Below, piece by piece: positions 1-20,038 of a DNA stretch of 64,000 bases; within the stretch, counting starts at the first letter, position 1; the number at the start of each line of letters is the position of its first letter. Origin of the DNA: Lutjanus erythropterus (taxonomy: Eukaryota; Chordata; Actinopteri; Lutjaniformes; Lutjanidae); contig CM034605.1 of the NCBI GenBank assembly GCA_020091685.1, forward strand, positions 26,008,470-26,072,469, written 5' to 3'. Under the pieces are notes generated by a model that saw only the letters and a list, made by a program, of their open reading frames with translations, had not been told where the DNA came from and searched no databases. Both the position numbers and the translations under genes were made by a program.

Positions 1-380
1 GGTTTGGGTTCATCGTGGTTTGCAGTGCTTTCATTATTGTGAAAACAAGCCACCACGCTTGCCAAAATGCATGCTGGGAAGTCTGTTAATATGCCGATCA
101 TGTTTCTTTAGAAACTTGATTTAATGAGTTGATTGTACTCCATACAATATTTTCATTCAACTCATTTTAAATAAATATATTTCTAGTTAGAAGAACTAAT
201 ATTTGTCCTGAAGTGTTCTGAAATGAATAGAAATTTTAAGTTTAATTAACTTGAATAAATAGAATGTGTATATTTACATTAACTTAATGGGAAAAGATCA
301 GTTGATTCCACTAAATTGCTGTATTTTTCTCAGTGTCAGTGTGATTTTACAGTTTAAAGGATTACATCAGATTTATCAAA

Positions 381-760
381 ATCACAAAATAACACAAACT
401 AAACAACAGACGCAGATGTAGACCAGCAACTCACGTGTTGTGTGAGGTAAAATTATTGTTTTTGCCAAAGGACGCTGGTTTATTTGGAAAGAGTGATATT
501 TGGTTTATATAATGGCAGTTTACTGTAGGAAAAGGCTGTAAGACAGCAAGGTAAAGAGGTGAAAATATTCAAAATATTTTTTTAAGTAGCTAAATTATGT
601 TTTGCTGCTGACCCTGTCCACAGCAGTACATTGCTTAGCTTCTTACACTGGTACTCCTGCTGCTTCTCCCTCTGCACACAACCTTCTACAGCAGGTCATA
701 CACTTGCCATGGATACGTACCTCATACAACCCCACTGTAAATAATCAAACTATCCCTTTA
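381..760 (+). repeat. Foldback-type dispersed repeat, single arm (copy A)
   Basis: One arm of a repeat family seen at least six times here. Landmarks: ACCAGCAACTCACGTGTT, TTTGCCAAAGGA, GAAAAGGCTGT, CAGCAGTACATTGCT, CTCATACAACCCCACT, and the terminal CTATCCCTTTA. It lies in a cpxm1 intron. The other copies are at 12183-12895, 17913-18480, 40033-40466, 42252-42541 and 58130-58600. Confidence 0.8.
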
Positions 761-801
761 AGGCTCATTTAAACTCAGAGAAACATTTAAAATGCTCCTA
801 C

Positions 802-7895
<7,094 letters not shown>

Positions 7896-8184
7896 GTCGC
7901 TCTTTGTTTGCTGCTGCAGAGTGGAGAGAAAAAAAAAACACTCCCTGGACAGTTTATGTGGATTTGACAGAGCCAGACCTCCATCCACAGCCCTCCTCCT
8001 CTTCCTCCTCAATCCCACCTCCCCTTCCTCACCCTCCCTCCCAAAATTCCAGCTGAGACTCCGCGGAAAAAAAAAGTGATTCAACAAAGACATTTAGCAT
8101 AATGTGGGTATGTGTGCATCAGTGACCCATATAATCAACTGGAATTAGTGTTAAAATAAAGTTTACTCCTTTGGAGGATGAAAA

Positions 8185-8445
8185 GTACAGTGGTGGAAAA
8201 TACTCAAGTACTACTTTTGATGTAATTTACATGAGTGTTTCCATTTTATTCCACTTCCTACTTTTTTTCCAATAATAAATAATAATAACAAATGTAATAT
8301 GCATTGATCTGAAATGGGCAATTCTGGAAAATGATTAATATACCTTTTGGAACAGTAAGTATATTTTAATGCAAATACTTTTGTGACTTTTTAAAGCAGG
8401 ACTTTTACTCAATGGTGTATTTGTGCATTGTGGTTTTGATAGTTT
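8185..8445. repeat. Fish 'TACTTTTACTCAAGTA' repeat, diverged copy
   Basis: Opens with CAGTGGTGGAAAATACTCAA and ends with AGCAGGACTTTTACTCAATG, both landmarks of the same family as 6147-7262 and 44630-45215. Its middle is shortened. It probably has terminal inverted repeats (CAGTGGTGGAA at the ends in intact members). Confidence 0.7.
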
Positions 8446-8626
8446 CACATGAGCAAAAAATTTGAGTACAATTTCTGATGCAGGCATAGTAAAAAAAAAA
8501 AAAGAAAGAAAGAAAGAAAGAACATGCTCACAAGACAAAAAGACAATAAATTACAGACAGCAGCAGTACAGGACAGTGAATTCATAGGGAAATTTGAAAA
8601 AAGCACCTATAGATCAAAGTGTGTTA

Positions 8627-8716
8627 GATAGCTAATGTTAGCATGCTATCATGCTACGTTATTCCTGCTAAATGTCATGCTGATGTTAGCATTCAGTTCA
8701 ACACAAAGCACCACTG
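8627..8716. repeat. Second copy of the AGCATGCT palindromic repeat
   Basis: Shares landmarks and order with 2098-2215: TAATGTTAGCATGCTATCAT, then ATGCTGATGTTAGCATTCAG, then CACAAAGCACCACTGTG. Confidence 0.7.
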
Positions 8717-9014
8717 TGTGAAGAAATGTGAGGTTCTTAGTTGGAGAAAAGGAGGTCGGACACTCACTAAAATATTCTGCTCTGCTCTTTGACATTTTCA
8801 GGATGTGAAATTATGAGTCAGTCAGAAAAAAAAAAAGTTCTGAATCTGGTCAAAAGAGCTAAATTTGGCGGGTGGCATCTTTTAATTTTCAAAGGATGAC
8901 AACTCATACAGGAGATGTTTCACCACAAAAAAAACAGTTGGTTGGCATTGGTTTGGATGCTTTTTAGCCACTTAAGACGTTACATATACAGATTTGCATT
9001 GACTAAATGATGCT

Positions 9015-9425
9015 ATAGATCAGTGGTCAGTAATCTGCAGCTCTGGAGCCGCGTGTGGCTCTTTTGCCCCTCTCCAGTGGCTCCCTGTGGCTCGAACAAA
9101 AAATTATATAGAAAGGAATAACACATCTGTTGTTAACATGTTAGCACTAATTTTTCATTGTTGGAGGCCTAAAATTATTCTCACATTTTCCATCTGTGAA
9201 AATGTGCAGCCTGCACACGATTTGTTTTTGTGTTTTTAAGTTATGTCAACTTTAATGTGCCTCATAGCCTATACGTCTACGACTCGCCACCTTTTCCACT
9301 GAGTTTTGCTGGTGGCTAGTCTCGAGTCTCCCTAGGTCACAAAAAAAAAAAAAAAAAAAAAGACAGATTTTCCAGACTTTTGAGAGTAAAGGTTGCAGAC
9401 CCCTCATATAGAGCCTGGGTCTTTT
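9015..9425. repeat. Non-autonomous hAT-like DNA transposon remnant
   Basis: Contains CTGCAGCTCTGGAGCCGC, GTGGCTCTTTTGCCCC and CAGTGGCTCCCTGTGGCTC at one end, and GTTGCAGACCCCT at the other. This 'gctctggagccgc...ggctctttt' signature is typical of hAT-derived elements in vertebrates. No transposase frame survives. Family name not assigned. Confidence 0.55.
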
Positions 9426-12182
9426 ACTGAAAAGTCTCAAGTACAAACTAATAATAAGTAAGTAACAAGTAATAATGAGTAAATGCTATATGTTTAAGAG
9501 GGGGTCCACGGCTTGAAAAACATTGAAGCCCCCTGTTGTAGAGAATACAAATCTATTCATCCATAATAAATGACATCCTCTCTTCTGAAGGCAGGTCTCC
9601 TTCACCAGTATCCTACCATCCCAAAACCCTTTATATAATTGATGAAAAAATAGACGTCAGTACCACATCAGCACTCAATGAAACCTTTAAAACTGACATA
9701 TTACAGACGTTTTTTCTCTTTTAGGTGTTTGTGGGAGGTCACACTTCAAAGATTTGTTTGCAACACGAAGAAAAAGACTCTGTCAGGTGCATCCTGTCGC
9801 TGATGTTTCAGCTAAACTCTTATGATGTGACAGAAGATCTGACAAGATGGTTTCAGCTGATATGAACCCACTCAGGATATAGGTGGGAGAAAGAGGGGAC
9901 TTTTGTGTCGGTACATCAAGTTTCCCCAGGTAAACTCTGTTTCAGTGACTCCACACTGCTGCCTTTGACACTTTTAATTGCTTGTGATTTAACATCTAGT
10001 ATCATCTCTGTGCATAATTTATTCTTAGTTTTCTGCCATGATCTGCTTTTCTTCCATTTTTCCAGCTGATTTCAGGGTCTGGTGGCATTAAATGTTTGGA
10101 TCCTGTATGTGACAAGATTATCAAAATATTTTAAAATGTTTTTGTCCTGGGTTGCTGAAGCTGCTGTGGCAGCACTGGTCATAAGTATCATTCATTTCAA
10201 TAAAAACATTTTATTAACAGAGGACTTTTATTTTTGACAGATCGTTTGCCTGAGAGGCTTTTTGCATAATAAGACACCTAAATTTTATGTTTTCCTTTAC
10301 ATGACCAGGATGCAGTAAATGTGTTTAACTCACAACATTTCCCGTCCGGTCTGCGAGACTTACAGGGATTTATTGGCAGAATATGGCAGGAAAGGGATTT
10401 ACTATTTAGAGGAAATAGTACATGTTCATGTGCTCCTCAGATGGTCCCTGTTTCTGAGACAGGAAGTCGTTATTCTGACTTTGGTGTGTTCACATGCTTT
10501 TACAGTTTTTCGTTTCTCAAATGAGAATGACTTTTTTCAAAACATTTAATTAAAATCTCTGAACATTAAGTTTGTTGTTCACAACAGATTTTAATTTCTT
10601 TCATTCATGCAAATTGCACAGTTGTGAAACTGTCTGTCTTCACAGCCCTCTAAACATCTGTTCATCATTTAAGCCATCATCAGACATGCATGTACTGTAT
10701 ATTCCATAAATATCTACGCCATGTAATGTTTGTGATTAACATCTGACTTTACATGAAAGATAAAAGGAGACATTTCTTTTTATAGTACATGTAACCAGGG
10801 ATGTAGTAAACTCAGTTTATCATCTCTTTGAAATGAGGCTGAGAGTTTATTCATCAATTCAGTTTATCAATCAATGAGGAGAAAAAAGGAAAAACTACAT
10901 TTTACCCACTTTTTTTTCCAGTACACACCTGCGAGGGTGAATCAAGCTGTTTGCAAGCTCAAATGAGGGACCCCCCTCTTCAATCTACACCCTTGCCAGT
11001 GACTTATTCTCTTGGCTCTTACAACATAATTTCCTGCACATCCCACCCTCTGCAATCTTAGTTCACTCCCACGCTGCAAATCCTTTCTCTGATCTGTGTT
11101 TGGACATTATCTTTTATTTTTCATGATTCATGTTGTCCCCCACACGTGGGAAATTTCCTTTTGCACTGTCAGCATCGTCTCCAGTTTATTATATTCATGA
11201 TTCATGACCTGAAACCGTGTTAACAGTTTAAATAACAACATAACAAACAGACAGTCATTGTTAGTCACTGCTGATGCATATCAAGATCTTCCTGTCCTCC
11301 ATATTTCTCGTTGTAAACTGAGATTTATTACAGCAACAACTAAAAGCACAGATTTTTGTAATTTTGTAATTGCGAAAAACACTTAGGGGGGAAACTCATC
11401 ATCACATCTTTGTTGTATTAAAGTCGTACTGTCATGAACTTTACTCACTTGGCTGTCAACATCTGGTGAAACTAATAATGCTGTGATGCAAGGCGACGTG
11501 AAAAAAACCCAGCTGTGGCTCTTTATGATTTGTTCCCAGATGTTCTGTGTGTGTGTGCATGTAAACATAAACAGTCTATAGGGTGAGGCTGTTTGTTTGT
11601 ATTTCCGGGTTTGGCCCTCCAGCTTCCTGCTGTCAGTCTCTCTGAGAGCATTTTAATCATCTTAAGTCTCCTGTATGACTCTGAATTTATCCACTGCTAT
11701 AAAGTTCAGTGGAAATATTTCAGCAGCTGCTGCAGACCAGTTTAATGTCAGTAATTATAACTTTAAAATGAAAAAGAAAGCCATTTTTATAAAGTTTTTT
11801 ATTGCATTTTTGAGAACAGAATGAAATAGAAAACACTGATGACAGCAAAGACTGATATGAACAGATGACTAACCCTAAAGGAAAAACAGGAGAAAAACAT
11901 GCCATATAGAAATACATATTACGTAATTACACAGGAAGACATTACAGACGTCTCTGAGGTTGGACAAAGGAGATCAGGGAGTGCAAAGCAGTAAAATACC
12001 CAAGAATATTCAGCAGAAACAAACCAGGATTCATTTGTTTTTACTCATCACCAATACAGTCGAGTTCCTGTGAGACTTTTTCCCAGAATTTAAACATGAA
12101 AGAGCAGTGAAAAAGACACTGTAAGACCCAAACTGTTTCTTGCTGTTGACACATAAAGGAAAACTCCATGATAAAAAGTTTT

Positions 12183-12895
12183 AAAGGGATAGTACCCTCA
12201 GTCAATGGCAGTCAGTACGCCCCCAGTTTGGAGAAGCAGAGAGGAGTACCAGCAGGGAAGTTAAGCAATGAACTGCTGTGGATGATGTCGGCAGCACTTA
12301 AAAAAGGCACAACTAAAAAAAAAAACCTGTCATTTTAAGTGTACGTCATATTTAGAATATTTTCACTGCTTTACCTTGCAGTCAAACAGCCCTCTTCAAT
12401 GGTAAATTAACCAAACTCCACTAAAAATCAGTAATTTTACCTCAGAATACATCACTTTCTGGTCTATCGCTGCTGTGATCTGGTTTGTGTAGTTGTGTAA
12501 CTGTAGTGAATTTGAACTAAGCTTTACATAATGCTGCACAAACAAACTAACAGATAGATGCAACAGTAGACCTGAAACTCTTGTGGTCTGTGTGGTAAAA
12601 ATGACTTATTTCACTTGTGGAGTTCAGTTGGTTTGGAGAGAGCGATACTTGGCCTGTTTAAAGGTGGTTTCCCGTGAGAAAAGTCTGCCTGATAGCAAAA
12701 TAAAGCAGCGAAAATATTCTAAATATAGTACACGTTTAAACTGATATTGTTTTTTTTAGATGTCTAAAATTCATTCAGCAGCAGTTCATTGCTAAGCTTC
12801 TTACAATGGTACTCCTGCTGCCTCTCTACTGTAGCTGATACACTGACTTTCAATAAGTACCTCATACAACTCAACATGAAATAATCCAAATTATT
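12183..12895. repeat. Foldback element with both arms (copy B, most complete)
   Basis: The left arm (about 12183-12490) and right arm (about 12560-12895) are reverse complements. TATTTAGAATATTTTCACTG and CTTTACCTTGC on the left correspond to CAGCGAAAATATTCTAAATA and the GCAAAATAAAGC area on the right. AGGGATAGT at the left end pairs with the TCCAAATTATTAGG area at the right. The central spacer is about 70 bp around CTGTAGTGAATTTGAAC. No open reading frame, so the element is non-autonomous. Confidence 0.85.
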
Positions 12896-13540
12896 AGGGT
12901 GTACCTTGCAATCTGTACTGACTCTCCGTCAGCCTGTTGCACAAAAAGTTTTTCCTCATGGACTCCACTGCATCAGATCATGCCTCCTCCTCAAACTCCC
13001 CAGGTCCCTCTCCTACACGCCTTTAATTCTGTCTGAATGTGCTGAGGGGCTGTAATCTTCCATGAAAGCACAAGCTCTAAAAATTAGTCAACAGCAGAAG
13101 CTATTGGCTGAGTTTCAGGGAAAGTTCGATTGTTAAGTCTAATTTGCAGAAAGCCATGAAAATGTTTAGATAGTGTGCCCTATTTGGCTGAGTTATTCAA
13201 ATCGTAATGATGATGTTTTTCAGCCTCATTAATTATCCTGATATGGTGGTTATACCAGCATTAAAACATGTTCTTTGGCTTTGTTTTGTATAATGGGGTG
13301 AAGGGCTGTTAAGGGAAGCTTTCTTCCAATGAACATGACTGTGCAAATCATAATTAGACAGTTGTTGACCTCGGTAGGAAGCAGAGAAATTCCTTTTAAT
13401 TACAGTTCAGTTTAGGTTCAGTGTGACAGGGTGATATTAAACAGAAAGTAAACATCTCATAATGTTGCAAACTTATTCTCTTATTTATTTTGTTAATGTC
13501 AGAGGTTTCAGGTCTTGTCCAAATACATTTCATGCAAATG

Positions 13541-13616
<76 letters not shown>

Positions 13617-15440
13617 CGGGGTTCCTTGGGAGGAGTTTTTATTTTCAAGAGCATCTTTTGCTGAGGTCATTGCATGATCTTGACCAAATAAAGGAGGTGG
13701 TAAGAAGTGTTTAAACCTTATGTAAACTGCATAACATGAGTAACAACTTCCTTTCTATATGCAGACAAAAAAAAAGAGAAAGTCAGGCCACTTCTCACCC
13801 ACACAATCAGGAAATGTTCTTTCTTTTTATTAGTCATCTCTGTCTCTTTTTCTGAGAATAATGGTGCATCTGCACTTTGTAGCCAAATGTCATGGTCCCA
13901 AAGAGAGAACACTTTGATTTCCACAGCTTGTTCTGTGAATTTAACTTTATAATTTATTTGCTTGAATAAACAGGATGAAATTCGATGTGAGAGAGAGCTT
14001 GTGTGGAGACAACAGTTGTGCTTTGAGGATGGAGAGAAAACAAACAAATGCTGGCAGCAGATGGACGATGGTAGGAAAGATGATGCACACACAGATACAA
14101 CAAACAAACATGTATTCCACCTGTCAAAAACACGTCTTAATCCTTCTGTAAATTCAGGGATGATGGACACTTTGAATTTTCTGTGAGACGTGTCTGTCAT
14201 CACTGCACAGTGTCTCTGCCTCGTGGTTTAGGAGGTGGAAGTCATGTGTGTCCTCCTGTCCTGAGACTGAACTGACATTCAACGACACATTTTCATTGTG
14301 TTTCATTTGAAATCTGATCATAAAAGTTACGAGGACAGAAATTGTTTATATGAACTTGTTTGTTCAATATGTGAAATAATGAAACTGATCCAGAAAATAG
14401 CGTTAATAATTGTGGCTCCAGTTTCCAACTTTGTAATATAATAACATTATCATTACTGAACTTTCTACAGCTGTATTAGACCAGGAGTTTTCAACCTTTT
14501 GTGGTCGTGACCCATTAAAACAAGTCAGTTTCTTCTTGCAACAACTTCATAAATGTTGACTTTAGTGTGGACATGAGCATCTTGACCATATGAGTAACTT
14601 CTTTTCTCAGATTTGGTTTCTGTGTAAGTATTTTTGGAGGCTGAAAGTATGAATGAATGCACCCAGTATTTCTGACAAAAAAGCAAAAAGTAGAGAAAAG
14701 CCAGAAAAAAATTACATTTATTTTCTGTAATGGAAATCATCTTAATCATTGTGTTACCCCCTCAGATTTATTTTATGACCTCAAGCACCACAAAAGAATA
14801 ATAAGAACATATGGTTTCTCCATAATTTCTAAATGCCCATACTCTGATTTTAAGCTACTCAAATGTGAATAGTTTATGGGGATTTTTGCATTGTTCATTA
14901 TTTTCTAACACAGAATGGATAAAACAAGTCATTGATTAATTGAGAAAATAATTGACAATAATGAAAATAATAATTAGTTGCAGCCCTTCTCAATATTTCA
15001 CTTAGGTGTAATATAATCTCAACTGTGCAATATCTGTGCAAATGTGCAAATTCAGCTGTTTAAATATTGTTTGTTTGTTATATCTTGTTTATATTGTTTA
15101 TATTTCATCTTGCTTATTTACAGGTTTATTAATTATTGCTTTTAAATGATGCCTCTTTCTATTTTGCTTCCAATTTTGCTGCTGTAACACTGCAAATTTC
15201 CTTGCTGTGGGTCAAATAAAGGATTATTTTATTTTACCTCAGGAAAAAAGGAGGGGAGAAAAATGTGATTAATTGTTTCATTTCAACTTTTAATTCAGCT
15301 GTACACAAAAACGGCAAATACGAAAGTCTAAGTTGCACCATATTGCCAAGGAATGCAGTATAAAAATGCACATTAGGCCTGTAATAATAGTAGTACCAAA
15401 GGTAGTAGTTGTAGTGGCTTTTATTTTGAAATCGAGAATA
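12896..15440. other. Intergenic region upstream of rnf145, no gene seen
   Basis: Contains the TG tract and repeat fragments. 14475-14995 begins with CAGGAGTTTTCAACCTTTTG and ends with ATAATTAGTTGCAGCCCTT, a likely DNA-transposon remnant. 15140-15235 ends with CTGCTGTAACACTGCAAATT and GTCAAATAAAGGATTA, which resembles the 3' tail of a common fish LINE. The open frames here (for example minus-strand 14203-13718, 161 codons) have low-complexity composition and match no family I know. Confidence 0.6.
13542..13614. repeat. (TG)n microsatellite, about 36 units
   Basis: Uninterrupted TG dinucleotides. A perfect tract this long is usually polymorphic and can adopt Z-DNA. Confidence 0.97.
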
Positions 15441-16054
15441 CCTGCTCCTGATTGGTGCATTTCCATATGACGTGTACACGGGAAATGGCCACGCAAGCGA
15501 GCGGAATCATAACATTGCATGCAAAGTCTCTTTACTCCTCCTCATATCGTTTGATTTCAGCGATCTAATTTCACTTTTTCCATGGCGGATGATTCCAACT
15601 ATCTTTGACAAGCGGAAGTTACAGGATAATTAAAATATTTGTCGTTCACTGCGATGAAAACATGTTGCTGGTCGCTGTGAAAGCTAACAACCAGCAGCAG
15701 CAGCTAGCTAGCAAATGGCTGTTCGGCTATGATGTCTGCCACACTGCAAAGTAAGTGAACCACTGTCACTTTATACACAAACTAGCGAGTTAAAACGTTG
15801 TTATGACGGTATATTAATTCACAATATTACTGTAGTGATCAATATTGGCTGTAATTATACGTTAAAGTAAGAATTTACAGCCAAATAAGGCCCGGTTGCT
15901 CCTAGTTGAGACCGTGAGTGCCTCTGAGTAGCCTAAACTGAGTTTTTATTTGTGTGTTGTCCAGATGACAAGAAGACGAGCCAAACAGTGAAACGGCTAG
16001 CTAACAGCATGTGACACACAAGCTCTCTGCTCGCCAATAAGTTGGTTTTCAAAG
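15440..16054 (+). promoter_or_regulatory. rnf145 promoter and 5' leader with a spliced leader exon
   Basis: An inverted CCAAT box (TGATTGGTG) lies near 15451. A leader exon ends at 15750 (CTGCAAA, then GTAAGTGAAC). An acceptor at 15964 (GTTGTCCAG) opens the exon that holds the start codon at 16055. In the spliced leader two upstream ATGs open short frames. The one at 15662 ends at the TGA created by the splice. The ATG pair at 15729 reads 23 codons to the TGA at 16012-16014, before the main start. The transcription start itself cannot be seen. Confidence 0.6.
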
Positions 16055-19000
16055 ATGCCTCGTCTGGAAGAGTTGGCCAACGTTGCCCTGAGGGTGCCGA
16101 GCATCCTGGTGCTGGACCTGCTCTATAAATGTGACATTGAAGGTTTGACAGAGCACCTGAAGGCTAAAAATGAAGACATGCTCTTCAAATACAAATATGT
16201 CATCTGGAACATGTACTATCTAGGTGAGTATGCATGTAATATAATAATGAGTTCAGGGGGGGAAAAAACTGTTTTGACAAATCCACTTGTATTTTGTCTG
16301 TGCAGTTTTTCAGTCAGGTCTCACATGTTTCACAATGAGGTGTCAGTTTTCTAATTTAATGGTGATTCCTCCTTAACAGAGTCGTCACGATCGTAGATTT
16401 TTAAACTTTGATACAGTACAAGAATCAAGAAATAATAATTGAGACCTCTTTCAATATCAAAGAGAAAATTAAGTTATAGACACACAAAATTTGATGTTGT
16501 TTTTCTGCAAACACAAAACAACAACCTGCACACAGTGCTGCTACAGAAAAGGTCACTGAATAACGGCAATTAAGACTGAATTGTAGCTGCAATTATTAAT
16601 TGATTAATCAGGTAATCACTTATGAAATTATACACCTGCTATATTAATAATCAATTGATCGTTTTGAGTAATTTTTTTAAGAAAAAAGTTAATTCCAGCT
16701 ACTAAAATGCATATATTTTCTGGTTTCTTCACTCCTTTAGGATAGTTAACTGAATATTTTTGAATGAATGACCTGAAAACAGTTGAAAACAGTGTAGTTG
16801 TGTAATTTTAGTCTTTTGGCAGCTGAATCAGCCTGATGAGTAAAGTCAACATTGATTAAATTATGATTGACAAGGATTACTCAGATGTGAGTCCACCTGC
16901 TTTTCATGTGTGTATCTTGTTGGTTTTTCTCTGAGTACCTACGATCTTCACTTTTGGCTTCATCAAACATGAAAAACATAACAAACTTTGCCGTTTTCTT
17001 TCCAGGTCATCTCATAAATGTGGTGGTGTTGGTTCTGCCATTGAGACACATTGTGACGCTCTACCTCCATATCCTCGCTGCCCTTCTCCTGTACATGGGG
17101 CATCAGATTTCCAAGTGAGAATCCTTTCTCCTCTCCGCCTCCTCCTCTTCCTCCTACTCCTCCTACTACTGCTACTCCTACTACTAGACTTCCGAATGTA
17201 TTGAACCCATATCAGTTTTCTCTCCTGACAAAGCCTGGCTGTGGTGAGAGTGACCCTCCCTCTGTGTATCCAGTATCCTTCAGCCTGATATTTAATTTTA
17301 GGAGATGGAGTACCGTATCAAGTGCTGAGGCCACTGTTGTTTACTGCTCACTCTTGTGTTTATTTGTTCTGTAACATGAGAAAAAGCTGTGGTTATCCTA
17401 AAAGGCTTCAGGCTTCTTACTATAAAAAGATCAAACATTTTAAAAGTTATTTGGACAGAAATAAATGAATCACTTAATTGATAAAAATAGGAAATAAACA
17501 AATGCATGACTTAATCATTTCCGCAAAAACTGAAAAATAATTTCATAATGTGGAGATTTGATCTTTTACTTTAGTTACTTTTAACATTTGTGCATCTACT
17601 AATTTATTGCTCAGTTAGTTTATTTATTTATTTCTCAGGTTATTTGAGCTTTTCATTTATTTATTAATTTCATAAACTATTTCATCATAGTGTGTGATCC
17701 ATTTAAATAAATGTGTCTGTTAAAAACAACATACACTGAAAAAATGATTATAAAACTACTTTTTTCTGTTCATTTTACAGGGATTATGTTCGTGAGGAGC
17801 TGCAGTATGGCTATGAAGGAGCAGTGTACCTTGATTCTCTGGCCTTCAATAGATTTGTCTCTGCAATGACTAGTGAGTCTCAAAACCCAGCTTACATGTA
17901 AATACAGCACATTAAAGGTATAGTTCTTTTTTTTTTTTTGAGGTGAGGCTGTATCAGTGTATTACCTGCAATAGATGGTGGTCAACACACCCCCAGTTTG
18001 CAGAATCAGCAGGAGTTCTGCTGCAGGAAGTTAGACAATGTACTACTATGTACTTTGCTTTAACCTTGCCGTCAGTCACGCTTCGCCAGTGATATACTGT
18101 TATTATGTAAGCCAAAAACTAACGGATTGAGGCAGCAGTAGACCAGCAACTCACGTGTTCTGTGGGGTAAAACTTCTGTATTTGCCAAAGGAGTTTGGTG
18201 GTTTTGGAGAGAGTCACATTCGGCTTATATAACAGTGGTTTCCTAACAGAAAAGGCTGTCTGACAGCGAGGAAAAGGGGTGCCAATATTCTAAATATAGC
18301 ATGCACTTAAACTGATTTTTTTTTAGGTGGCTATATTATGTTTTGCTGTTGATCCTGCCCACCACATTTGTTTAATTTCCTACACCCGTACACCGCTTCT
18401 TCTCAAAACTGGGGGAGTGCCAACTGCCAACTACTGTAGATAATTCACTGACTGTGGAGAAGCACCTCATGTAGCCCTCCAGTTTTCCACCCTCTCCAGG
18501 CTTTGGTGCTGGAAATTCTTTGTCATCACCATAAATCATCTTATTCCAAAATGCCTGACAGTGATGGATATTATGTGTCCCTAAGTAGCGTGTTTGACTT
18601 GATGACTTCATGTTTTTATGGCTGCACCCTTCCATCAAGTGGAAGTATTCTCGATGTCTTGTGCATCATTTTATACACATCCCCACAAACTTTTGCTTCT
18701 CTAGAAATCTAAAATTATGATCTGTGGTTTGAACAATGTTTGGCTGTTCAGCAGGGTGACTGGTCCATCAGTGAGCTGGTATCTATGCTAAATACAGGCA
18801 CTCTGTAGCATAAAGACCACAAGAAAGGCTTGGATTGAAAGTTACTCTGCACTGCACCTTGCTCAAAGCTCGGCGCTCTTTCTCAGGCAGTGTCAGTGTT
18901 GCCAGATTGGGATATTTCTGGTATGTAATTGTGCAGGTAAAATAGTTTTGGCCAGGTTGGGATCATGTAGGATTCTTTATGTACCATTTGAGCAATTCCC

Positions 19001-20007
19001 ATCAACAAAAAGTTAGGATATAATAGGAATAAATAAACCTTTTTCTGTCATAGCTCTGTGATAATAGACTTGCATGAGAAACTTTTATGAAAAGTTATGA
19101 ATTGGGCTGCTTTTGTGGCCACTCTCTGATTGTGCTACCTTTTTGTCAGTCCAATCTGGCAACATGGGGCAGTATCCAGTTTGAGAAAGAGAAAGGTGCC
19201 TTTTTTTGGTTTGTTTCTCAAACTTGCTAGTTGTAAAATAATGTCGTTATTGATTGGAGTATCTAGTGAGTGGCCTAAGCTTTACAGTTGTGTTGCTGTT
19301 ACTTTCTGTTCAGGTCAGATTATTCTCAGCACGCTGTGTGCCTTCCTAATGAAGACCAGAAAAGTGTGGTTGTTCTCTGCACACATGCTCCCTCTGCTGG
19401 CCAGACTCTGCGCTGCTCCTCACGCCACTCTGTTAACCGTCAACACGTTCTCCATGGGACTGACCGGAGCAGGAATCACCATGTTCCTCCTCTCACATCT
19501 CTTTCTGCCATATCGCCTCGCGAGGGCTGCCTACTCAGAGCTGCTGCAGCTGGAGGTACTCTTATTCTGAAATCCCTCTTTCTTATATGAAGACATTATC
19601 ACAATGCAAATACATTTGCAGTAAAAATGAAAATCTTTGTGTCACCATTTAGAATAACTCCACCACAAAACTTTGTTGTGAAAAAAACAAAAAGTGCAAG
19701 GAGCTGCCAGCAGCATTTCTTAAAGTTAACTGAAGTGTTTGATAAATAAACAAACAGTTTTATAAAGTAAATAAAGAGAGAGCCGGCTGCATGAGAGCCA
19801 AAGTGGGGTATTTTTAAATTGAATTATCAAGAATCACATTTTTTAAAAAAACAAAACACTGATTCTTATAATCCTAAAAATGTTGAATATCAGATTAAAT
19901 AATCGCTAATAATCTAATAGGTATCAGATGTTGTGGCTTTTCAAGATCGAATGCCATACAGGTTAGTTTTCTACTGTCTCTGTCACATATGAGGCAGCAT
20001 GATATGG

Positions 20008-20038
<31 letters not shown>

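Larger units (their letters stand above)
7896..12182. other. Intergenic region 5' of cpxm1, no gene seen
   Basis: Starts with the leader and promoter region of the minus-strand cpxm1 gene (about 7896-8090), which is very purine-rich on the minus strand. Beyond that I find repeats, listed separately at 8185-8445, 8627-8716 and 9015-9425, a GAAA run near 8508-8521 and an A-run near 9340-9362. From 9426 to 12182 no conserved coding exon is recognisable in any frame, and the longest open frames are short and without family likeness. Confidence 0.7.

Noticed and set aside
13718-14203. 161-codon minus-strand open frame upstream of rnf145
   Set aside because: Composition is rich in Ser/Cys/Phe with no family likeness, and the region holds repeats; no promoter or partner exon is evident.
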